Positions 40,101-47,329 of a DNA stretch of 64,000 nucleotides are shown piece after piece. Origin of the DNA: Bryobacterales bacterium (GTDB lineage Bacteria > Acidobacteriota > Terriglobia > Bryobacterales > Bryobacteraceae). The stretch covers positions 1-64,000 of the forward strand of contig DAIDHC010000123.1 in the NCBI GenBank assembly GCA_027452065.1, given 5' to 3'. Positions within the stretch are counted from its first letter, which is position 1, and every line of letters begins with the position of its first letter. A model generated the notes under the pieces. The model did no database searches and was not told the origin of the DNA. It was given only the letters and a program-made list of their open reading frames with translations. The translations under genes were made by a program, and so were the position numbers.

Positions 40101-40640
40101 GAACATCGGCTTAGCGGCGTGGCAGACGTGCTCGAACACGGGCCGAAGATCGGCCACCGCGCCGCCAGCCCACTTCAACTTCCATTCGCCGGTGCGCTGG
40201 AGCAGCGTGCCGCCCGTCTCGGAGACGATCTCGTAGCGCACGATGTCGCCGGGTAGCGGATAGACGCGGGCGCGGCGAATCTCGCCGAACGACGAGGTCC
40301 ACTTGCGCCACGCCTCGGCCAGGTTTCCTTCGCCGCCGTACACCGCCTCCCGCACATCGGGAGCCACGCTGCCGTAGGACGCGGGCAGCGGCGATTGTCC
40401 GGCCGCCGCGCTGCCGCCGGGCAGAACGCCGGATCGCAACGCCGCTTCCATCGTCCGCGCGATCTCCATCGCTTCCGTCTCGCCGCGGAACTCGTCATTA
40501 CCCGGCTCGATGAACTTCCGCAGCGCCAGGAACGGAGGCCCCGGCGGCAACTCCGCCGCGACCGCGAGCGGCGCCTCCATCCGCGCCAGCGCCGTGAGCG
40601 TGCAGGCCGATGCCAGAAACTGACGCCGGTCGATCTTCAT
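37191..40640 (-). CDS. TAT-exported CRTAC1-like FG-GAP/ASPIC-UnbV protein with C-terminal TPR domain
   Basis: 1149 aa; DRRQFLASA signal, many D-rich FG-GAP motifs, IGARVEADGRVKWVEAGSGFLSQHSKRLIFGLG, at least 5 TPRs. Confidence 0.92.
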   Translation of the reverse strand: MKIDRRQFLASACTLTALARMEAPLAVAAELPPGPPFLALRKFIEPGNDEFRGETEAMEIARTMEAALRSGVLPGGSAAAGQSPLPASYGSVAPDVREAVYGGEGNLAEAWRKWTSSFGEIRRARVYPLPGDIVRYEIVSETGGTLLQRTGEWKLKWAGGAVADLRPVFEHVCHAAKPMFEDVTGAVLGGVASFDEQLARGVPYWRARLDPATGIDIYGSNGIAAGDIDGDGEDEIYVCQPGGLPNRLYKIRDDGTWEDITAQWEVDLLDDTSCALFLDLRNSGRQDLVVLRGAGPVLYLNEGTRFRMRADAFRFARTPAGGFTGMAAADYDRDGKLDLYLCCYVYFQTEAQYTYPAPYADARNGPPNFLFRNRLEAGGGGFFEDATDESGMNENNNRFSFAPAWCDYNGDGWPDLYVANDFGRKNLYRNDKGHFRDVAAAGGVDDVGPGMSAAWFDYDGDGRPDLYVSNMWSDAGRRVVNDPAFAPGRGTAAELYRRHTKGNSLYRNRGDGTFEETTAAQGVAMGRWAWASGGHDLDNDGHPEILVTCGMFTNRSPEDLMGFFWRQVVARSPVEARPSMAYENGWNALNQFAREDYSWDGNEPNVLFARRGGRYYDFSGLSGFDFADDSRAFAIADIDGDGRPDVILKSRLGPQIRVLRNQCAGENRSIAFVLRGSTSNRDAIGARVEADGRVKWVEAGSGFLSQHSKRLIFGLGRAERVEHVRIVWPAGGEQTLGPLEAGSTYTIVENSAAVHRQPFRPRREWPAKPVAGDNRMDLHETWFVEPIPLPSPQTGPGLLVLLGAGRPSLPQGVPVSAVMLSGLDRASREKYEIFRRYLFDWRTGLEAPLSFLLDRQGRAVKIYPAVPGAEAVRADLAALSQQSIARAFPFPGATVRTPRRDYFKMGAAFLWHGYPDEALPYLSEALRQTPDNARVSLLVGQIHLRAGSDKDAERFLRRAIELKPDSAQAWNEMGGVYEARSDWKQALACYDKALAIQPGYTDALVNSAQAADKVGDAARAEADYRKALESNPSSAEAANGLGLILGRKGETAQAKRLFEKAIELRRDYGSAINNLGVLYMRNGQVSDAVAAFEYGIGAAPDEDILYLNLGRIYLQTGRRDKAREVMEKLLARKPGNETALRGLRELGQQ

Positions 40641-40647
40641 GAACGTC

Positions 40648-42339
40648 TCAATGCGGGCGCGGTCCGTCCGCTTCGAGCGTGCCCGCTCCCTCGCGCGCCA
40701 CCACGCTCCGGTCGGCCGCCACGCTCTGCCACCGTTGTTTCAAGCCGCTCGGCCAGCGGACCTCGACACTGTCGGCCTGCCTGGCCGCGCCCAGCCCGAA
40801 ATGCAGCGTCAGCGAGTTCTGTGAATAAAAACTCCCGCCGCTCATCACTTCGTCGATGGCCCTCCGCCCGCCCGCCGAAACCGTCACCCGGCCTCCGATT
40901 CCGCTGCGGTTCGACTTGGTTCCTACCAGGCGCACGTTCAGCCAATGCCCGCCCGGCGCCTGGTTCTTGAGCAGGCTCGGCGTCGAGTTCATGTTCACCA
41001 GCACGATCTCCGGCCGGCCGTCGCCGTCCACGTCGCCCACCGACAGCCCGCGTGCCGGACGCGGCGTCTGGAAGGCCGGACCCGCGCCCGCCGTCACGTC
41101 GCCGAACTTGCCCGTGCCGAGGTTGCGGTACAACACGGTCGGCTGCAAATAGCTGTCGCCCAGCCCCGCGCCCTCCACCTCCGGATACACGTGCCCGTTG
41201 GCCACCACCAGGTCCTTCCATCCATCGTCGTCCACGTCGAGGAACGCCACGCCCCATCCCAGGTATTGCCGGCTGCCCAGGCCCGCCTCGCGCGAAACGT
41301 CGGTGAAAAATTTCCCGTCGTCGTTGTGAAACAGCGATGTCAGGTCGCCCGAGAAATTCGTCTTGGCAATATCCAGCAGGCCGTCGCCGTCGTAATCGGC
41401 CACGGCCACGCCCATTCCCGCCTGCAACTGGCCGTCGAAGTTGTAGGCGACACCGGCCGCCACGCCGCGTTCCTCGAAGGTCCCGTCGCCGCGGTTGTGG
41501 AACAACAGGCTCGGCGTCATGTCGCAGGCCACATAAATATCCGGCCAGCCGTCGTTGTCGAAATCCGCCGCCGCGACTCCGAGCGAGTACCGTCCGCCGG
41601 GCTTCAGAATGCCGGCGCGTTCCGACACGTCGGTAAAGGTTCCGTCGCCGTTGTTGTGATAGAGAACGTTGTGCGCCAGCGGCAGCCCGCGCGGCCCGCA
41701 CATCACTGCCAGCCCCTTCCACTCGCAGTAGCCGTTCTGCCCGGGCTTGGGCGTCGAGGCGAGATCGAGATCGACGTAGTTGGCCACAAACAGATCCACG
41801 AATCCGTCGCGGTCGTAGTCGGTGAAGCTGCATCCGGAGCCGTAGCGCGTTCCGGTGACGGGCAGATGGGCCTTTTCGGTGGCGTCTTCGAAGGTGCCGT
41901 CGCCGCGGTTGCGATAGAGCGTGTTGTGGCCGTAATAGGTGACCAGAAGGTCGGGCCGGCCGTCGTTGTCATAATCGCCGATGCAGACGCCCTGGGCCCA
42001 ACCCGAACGCGCCACTCCGGCCTTGGCCGACACTTCGCGAAAATGTCCGCCGCCTTCGTTGTGATAAAGCTGTCCGGTGGCGCCGCTCTCGCCGTCGAGG
42101 CGCGCCCCGTTGGCGATGAAAATATCCTGGCGGCCGTCGCCGTCGTAATCGAAAATGGCCGCGCCGTTTCCGGTCGTCTCCAGAATGTAGTCCTTGCGCA
42201 GCAGGCCGCCGTAAACGTTCTTTCCCGTCAGGCCCGCCTGCGCCGCCACATCGCGGAAGTCGATCCGCGGCGAAGGCAAGCCGGCGATCAGGCACAGCGC
42301 CACTGGAATCAGGCCCGTCAACGCGGCGAGTCGCGGCAT
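40648..42339 (-). CDS. CRTAC1 family protein (FG-GAP repeats + ASPIC/UnbV)
   Basis: 563 aa; close paralogue of 34258-35919, including CGPRGLPLAHNVLYHNNGDGTFTDVSE. Confidence 0.93.
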   Translation of the reverse strand: MPRLAALTGLIPVALCLIAGLPSPRIDFRDVAAQAGLTGKNVYGGLLRKDYILETTGNGAAIFDYDGDGRQDIFIANGARLDGESGATGQLYHNEGGGHFREVSAKAGVARSGWAQGVCIGDYDNDGRPDLLVTYYGHNTLYRNRGDGTFEDATEKAHLPVTGTRYGSGCSFTDYDRDGFVDLFVANYVDLDLASTPKPGQNGYCEWKGLAVMCGPRGLPLAHNVLYHNNGDGTFTDVSERAGILKPGGRYSLGVAAADFDNDGWPDIYVACDMTPSLLFHNRGDGTFEERGVAAGVAYNFDGQLQAGMGVAVADYDGDGLLDIAKTNFSGDLTSLFHNDDGKFFTDVSREAGLGSRQYLGWGVAFLDVDDDGWKDLVVANGHVYPEVEGAGLGDSYLQPTVLYRNLGTGKFGDVTAGAGPAFQTPRPARGLSVGDVDGDGRPEIVLVNMNSTPSLLKNQAPGGHWLNVRLVGTKSNRSGIGGRVTVSAGGRRAIDEVMSGGSFYSQNSLTLHFGLGAARQADSVEVRWPSGLKQRWQSVAADRSVVAREGAGTLEADGPRPH

Positions 42340-42364
42340 TTCCGCTTATTGTAGCGCCCGTGAG

Positions 42365-43369
42365 CTAGCGTCCACCCACCGGAGCCGAGGACTGCCGGAC
42401 GATGAGCTGCGTGCCCACCACCACCTCGGAGCCCTTGCCCGCCCCGGGCCGCATGTTCGTCACCAGGCACTCCATCGCCCGCGCGGCGATTTCGCTGCGC
42501 GAGAGCCTCACGGTCGTCAGCGGCGGCTCGGTGAACTCGGCCAGATCGATATCGTCGAATCCCACCACCGACAGATCGCGCGGCACGCTGAGGCCGGCCT
42601 CCCGGATTCCGCGCAGGGCGCCGATGGCCGTCAGGTCGTTGGAAGCCAGCAGCGCCGTGGGACGCTCGGCGAGACTCATCAGCCGGCGCGCCGCCTCCAG
42701 CCCTCCGTCGATGCGGTGATTGCCGCGCTCGATCAGCCGCTCGTCCTCGATGATGCCGAAATCGCGCAGGCATTCCAGAAACCCGGTGCGCCGGATGTTG
42801 GCCGATTTCAGATCCGGCGGCCCGCTCACAAATGCGATACGGCGGTGCCCGAGATCGAGCAGGTGCCGCGCCGCCATCTCGATCCCCTCGCGATAATCGG
42901 CGCGAACCAGCGAGACGCCCGCGCTCGGCTCGGCGACGTCGAGAAACACCATCGGCACCGCGCGATCCGCCAGCACGTCCACCAGTTCCTGGTCCATCTC
43001 CGACGTCATGATCGCCACTCCGTCCACTTTCCGCTCGAGCATCCGCCGCACGGTGACGGCCATGCGCGACGCGTCGTAGTTGGTGGACGCCACCAGGGTG
43101 TCGTAGCCGTGGTGGAGGGCCGATTCGCCGAAGCTCTTCACCAGCTCCGGGAAAAACGGATTCGTGATGTCGGAAACGATGAGCCCCACAATGTGACTGC
43201 GGCCCGAGGCCAGCGAGCGGGCGTGCGTGTTCGGATAGTAGTTCAGTTCCTCGACAGCCCGCCAAACCTTCCGGGCGGTCTCCGGCCTTACCTTCGGATC
43301 GTGATGCAGCGTGCGCGAAACCGTCGCCGTGGAAACGCGCGCGAGATTCGCCACCTCCTGAATGCTCAT
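42365..43369 (-). CDS. LacI family transcriptional regulator
   Basis: SIQEVANLARVSTATVSRTLHHDPKVRPETARKVWRAVEELNYYPN HTH plus periplasmic-binding-like domain; start placed at ATG 43369. Confidence 0.95.
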   Translation of the reverse strand: MSIQEVANLARVSTATVSRTLHHDPKVRPETARKVWRAVEELNYYPNTHARSLASGRSHIVGLIVSDITNPFFPELVKSFGESALHHGYDTLVASTNYDASRMAVTVRRMLERKVDGVAIMTSEMDQELVDVLADRAVPMVFLDVAEPSAGVSLVRADYREGIEMAARHLLDLGHRRIAFVSGPPDLKSANIRRTGFLECLRDFGIIEDERLIERGNHRIDGGLEAARRLMSLAERPTALLASNDLTAIGALRGIREAGLSVPRDLSVVGFDDIDLAEFTEPPLTTVRLSRSEIAARAMECLVTNMRPGAGKGSEVVVGTQLIVRQSSAPVGGR

Positions 43370-43490
43370 GCGGCCGTTTCCTCCGGACCCAGACCCTGCG
43401 GACATAAACCGTAATAGTATCGCCCGCGCGCGGCTTTTCGCTCGGGGCGGCATTTTCCGGTTTCGAGCGGCGGAGCCCGGCGAGGGTAAG

Positions 43491-44717
43491 ATGGTGCTCG
43501 AGAGAGCAATGCTGCTGCTGGCGCCCCTGCTGCTGTTCCTTTCCGATGCGACACCGGCCGACGTCCTGCTGCGCCGCGGCCTGGAGGAGCTTCAGCGGGG
43601 GCAGTTGGTCGAGGCGAAACGCGACCTCCGGGCGGCGTCGGAAACCGATTCGCGCAATCCCTTCGTCTGGATCTCGCTCGCCCAGGTCTGCCTTCGTCTT
43701 CACGACCCGGCCGAGGCGGGCGCATCGGCGGCCAAGGCCGAGAAATATTCCGGCGGCGACGCCCGGGTGTCGCACGCTCTCGCCATGTTCTACTCCGAAG
43801 CGGGAGACTGGAAGCGCGCCGCCGCGTTCGAGGAAGACTACGCCCGGAAGCAGCCCGCGGACGTCGAGGCTGGGGCCCGCGCGGCAGCGCTTCATCTGCG
43901 GGCGGGCGAATCATCGGCCGCCCTCCCTCTGGCTCAAGCCGCCTTCGACCGCGCTCCCACCGCCGCTCACGAAAACCTGCTGGCGCGCGCCCTGGCCTCC
44001 TCCGGTTCCGCCGAAGCGCCCGCCCACTTCGAGCACGCCTGGAGTCAGGATCCCTCGAATGAAGCCTTCTGCTTCGACTATTCGCAGGTGCTGCTCGAGC
44101 GCCAGGATTATCAAGCGGCGGCCAAGGTTCTGGAGAAGGGACTGGCCGCCCACCCAAAAAGCGCGCAGCTTGAGTTGACCCTCGGCGTGGCCCGCTATGG
44201 CGAGCGCCGCTTCGACGACGCCATCGCCGCCTTCCTCGATACTATCCGGCTGGACCCCTCCGCCGATCAGCCCTACCGGTTTCTCGGGCGAATGCTCGAC
44301 CAGGCCGGCCCTCGCCTGCCCGAAATCGCCCGCGCCTACCGCGCCCGCTTTCAGGCCGCTCCCGACGATTACCAGGCCGCCTATCTTCTGGCCAAAGTCC
44401 AGCTCGCCTCCAGCGCCGGCGCGGCCGATGCCGAGCGGCTCCTGCGGCGCTCCATCCGCCTGAACTCCAACTTCCCGGACTCGCATCTCGAACTCGGCGT
44501 GCTTCTGGTACGCGAGCATAAATATCGCGATGCTCAGGAGGAACTCGAGCGCGCCATCGCGCTCAATCCCACCGAGCCCACCGCCCACTACCATCTGTCG
44601 CGCGTGTACGACCGTCTGGGCGAGCCGGCCAAGGCGCAGGCTGAACGCGAGCTTCATCAGAAATTCTCCGCCGCGCCCGCCGCGGGAATGCACGGGCCCT
44701 CGCCTCAGGCTCCTTGA
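43491..44717 (+). CDS. TPR-repeat protein
   Basis: Signal peptide from ATG 43491 and tandem TPR units. Confidence 0.88.
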   Translation: MVLERAMLLLAPLLLFLSDATPADVLLRRGLEELQRGQLVEAKRDLRAASETDSRNPFVWISLAQVCLRLHDPAEAGASAAKAEKYSGGDARVSHALAMFYSEAGDWKRAAAFEEDYARKQPADVEAGARAAALHLRAGESSAALPLAQAAFDRAPTAAHENLLARALASSGSAEAPAHFEHAWSQDPSNEAFCFDYSQVLLERQDYQAAAKVLEKGLAAHPKSAQLELTLGVARYGERRFDDAIAAFLDTIRLDPSADQPYRFLGRMLDQAGPRLPEIARAYRARFQAAPDDYQAAYLLAKVQLASSAGAADAERLLRRSIRLNSNFPDSHLELGVLLVREHKYRDAQEELERAIALNPTEPTAHYHLSRVYDRLGEPAKAQAERELHQKFSAAPAAGMHGPSPQAP

Positions 44718-45922
44718 GCCAGGCGCTCCACCAGGCGCTCCAGCTCCACCGCCTCGCCGGACTCGCTCCCACCCGCCAGCCCCGGCGCCGCCGCGAGCGC
44801 TTCGCTGTGCCCCTCGAACCAAACGAGAAACGCGGAGCGCTCGCTCCCGGGCAGGCGCTGCGCGTTGATCCAGGTGTAGTAGGCGCCCATGTCGGCATCG
44901 ATCAGCGAGCCTTCCGGGTCCAGCACCACCGAACTCTCCTGCCTCCGCGCGAGCGTCTCTTTCAGCGTCTGCTCCCTCTGCCGCGGCGTGAACCGCGCCA
45001 GAAGCGTAACTGGCTGGGCGCGCCGCAGCACTTCGCGCGCCGTCCACTGCACGAACGTCGTGCTGAACATCTGCGTGCCCGAGCCCTGCGTCAGGATGCT
45101 GAGACCGAAGCGGTTCAGCACCGCCGCATCGCCTTCGCCCCGCAGGCCGAGCTGCTCCGGCGTCATCCGCGCCAGTATCGTCCGCAGCGCCTCCGAGCCC
45201 GAGCCGGCGCGGATCGCCCTTTCCATCCGGTCCAGCAATCGTGTCCGCACGCCGGCCAGACCGTCGTAGGAAAGCGTCGTGACGCCGTCCGCCCCCGCAC
45301 CTTCCCGCCCGCCATCCACGTACCAGTGGCCGAACGGCGCCGGATCGGCTTTGGCGCGCGAAGCCAGCGTTCGCAGCAGCACGCTGGCGCCGTCGCCCGT
45401 CTTGACGTTGCGGTAATAGACTCCGTGCGGGCGCAGCTTCCGGAACAGTGGGTATCGGTTTTGCGTCACGCCGCTGCCAAGGGCCACCAGAGTCAGCCGC
45501 GCTTTCGGCGCGGGCGCCGGCGGCTCGGCCTGGTTCATCCGATGGACATAGTCAACAGCCGCCGTCCGGAACGCGTCGATCTGCTGCGATGCCCACAGGT
45601 GCGCCGTCAGCCGCTCGGAGAACGCCGACGGGTCTCCGGCCCAGTCCAGCTTTTCGAGCTCGTCGGTCAGCTTGAGCCGCTCAAATCCCTGCATCTCGGC
45701 TCCCAGGGCCTTGGCGTCGAGCTTGCCCAGATAGTCGAACTGCCGCAGCATTTCCCGGCGCTCGACGGGAAACTTCCAGTCGTATTCGATCAGCTCCCTC
45801 AGCAGCAGCGGCAGAAAGGCCAGCGGAAGCCGGCGCATCGTCTCGAGATTCGCACCAGCGAGCCGGCGGGCCTCCGGAGGGTATCCGGCAAAGTCGCGCG
45901 CCTGAAGTTGCTCCGGCTTCAT
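44705..45922 (-). CDS. Conserved hypothetical protein, family not recognised
   Basis: 405 aa, complete ORF, 4 bp from upstream gene on same strand. Confidence 0.7.
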   Translation of the reverse strand: MKPEQLQARDFAGYPPEARRLAGANLETMRRLPLAFLPLLLRELIEYDWKFPVERREMLRQFDYLGKLDAKALGAEMQGFERLKLTDELEKLDWAGDPSAFSERLTAHLWASQQIDAFRTAAVDYVHRMNQAEPPAPAPKARLTLVALGSGVTQNRYPLFRKLRPHGVYYRNVKTGDGASVLLRTLASRAKADPAPFGHWYVDGGREGAGADGVTTLSYDGLAGVRTRLLDRMERAIRAGSGSEALRTILARMTPEQLGLRGEGDAAVLNRFGLSILTQGSGTQMFSTTFVQWTAREVLRRAQPVTLLARFTPRQREQTLKETLARRQESSVVLDPEGSLIDADMGAYYTWINAQRLPGSERSAFLVWFEGHSEALAAAPGLAGGSESGEAVELERLVERLAQGA

Positions 45923-45926
45923 GGCT

Positions 45927-47102
45927 TCAACTCACCTCCGCCAGCGGGCGGCCCTGGGAAAATCGCGCCGAGAATCCCAGTATCGACCCCAGCGTCGGCA
46001 CCAGATCCACCGACTCCACCCGGCGGTCCACCACTTGGTTTTCCCGAACCCCCGGGCCCAGCGCCATCAGCCATGTGGTTCGCGACAACGCGTCGCCGGT
46101 GCGGTGATGTTGGAATCCGTTCCCTCCAGCATCCTCGTCCGAGTCCCGGCCGAAGTCGGGCAGGATAAACATCGTCGTACGCCCGGCGTACTCCGGCTCG
46201 GATTCGATGGTCCGCCAGATCTCGGCGCACAGCCTGTCGGAGCGCTGGATGCCGTCGATGTAAAGCGAGTACGCCCCCGAGTGCGCAATGTCGATGTCGT
46301 GGAGAGTGATCCACAGCAGGCTCGGCGCCAGGTGCCGCATGAGCTGGCGGGCGATGAAGACCGATAACTCGTCCGGGCTGGCCAGGCTGCGAGCGTGCGC
46401 CGTGAAGTCGTCCACCGACAGCTTCAGGATCTCGGCCATCTGGCGCAGCTCGAACTCGCTGCCGGCCAACTGCGGGGTAAACAACGGCGATTCGTAGTTG
46501 TCGCGCAGCAGGTGATCGTATTGGTTGCCGCCACCCGATGACAGGGCGGCGGCCAGCAGACGTTTCGGAAGAATCACCCCGGCGCCCAAGCCGGCGCCGT
46601 AGGCACGGTTACCGCTCTCACCGATGCGGTTGAAGCCATTACTCGGCGCCACGACCCAGGCATCGGAGGCCGGCCTCTTCCGGTCTCGCCGGAAATATTC
46701 GAATGCCGTAGGATATTGCGGCGGAACGGCAGCGAAGTTATCGAAGGTTTCGTAAACCCCGGTCGCAAGACTTGCCGTGGCGACGTAGTGACCCAGAATC
46801 CCCCGATTTACTACCTGAGTGTAAAAAGTCGCGCGTGGGAGTAACTCAGACAGCAGAAGAGGGATGTTCTCCTGCCCCTGGGGCATGAAGGTTTCCTCAT
46901 CGCGGGCTCCTCCGCCGAAGGTAACCACTACGACCTTCCGGCTCCGGGGAACGATGGGGGCCTGCGCCGAGACGTGGCTTAAACCGGTGTACAAACACGC
47001 TCCCGTGGCCAGGCGGAGGAACTCCCGGCGGCTACGGGATAGAGCTTCGGCGATCTCCCGCGGGCCACGCCCGTCTACGTTTCGTAACAGCCAGTCCGAC
47101 AT
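45927..47102 (-). CDS. TAT-exported alkaline phosphatase/sulfatase-superfamily-like protein
   Basis: 391 aa; SRREFLRLATGACL signal, VVVVTFGGGARDEETF, TTMFILPDFGRDSDED, VESVDLVPTLGSILGF. Confidence 0.75.
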   Translation of the reverse strand: MSDWLLRNVDGRGPREIAEALSRSRREFLRLATGACLYTGLSHVSAQAPIVPRSRKVVVVTFGGGARDEETFMPQGQENIPLLLSELLPRATFYTQVVNRGILGHYVATASLATGVYETFDNFAAVPPQYPTAFEYFRRDRKRPASDAWVVAPSNGFNRIGESGNRAYGAGLGAGVILPKRLLAAALSSGGGNQYDHLLRDNYESPLFTPQLAGSEFELRQMAEILKLSVDDFTAHARSLASPDELSVFIARQLMRHLAPSLLWITLHDIDIAHSGAYSLYIDGIQRSDRLCAEIWRTIESEPEYAGRTTMFILPDFGRDSDEDAGGNGFQHHRTGDALSRTTWLMALGPGVRENQVVDRRVESVDLVPTLGSILGFSARFSQGRPLAEVS

Positions 47103-47245
47103 CGGAGTGTTCTCTGTGCCCCTCTCTTTACTAACACGGTCCCGGGCGAATCGGAAGTATCTTTGCGGGGACGCCGCTTCGGGTGTCCGAAATCGGGCAG
47201 GATCCGGGGCCTGGGGTAGACTAACAAAAAAGCACTAAAAAATCC

Positions 47246-47274
47246 TTGAAGTAAGCGCTTACATGTGTTACTTT
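47246..47274 (+). promoter_or_regulatory. Promoter with embedded LacI-type operator
   Basis: TTGAAG (47246-47251), 17 bp spacer, TACTTT (47269-47274); perfect 12-bp palindrome GTAAGCGCTTAC at 47251-47262. Confidence 0.65.
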
Positions 47275-47329
47275 AACCCAAGTTCAGACCGCTTTGTTGG
47301 GGTGAGCTGACTAGGTTTGGGAGGGGACT

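Noticed and set aside
37812-40256. 814-aa plus-strand ORF
   Set aside because: Antisense shadow of the FG-GAP/TPR fusion; H/V/R-rich with no recognisable domain.
47251-47279. Possible dif-like site (GCGCTTACATGTGTTACTTTAAC)
   Set aside because: The right arm has partial XerD-like matches but the left arm matches poorly, and it lies about 18 kb from the skew switch; the LacI operator reading is simpler.
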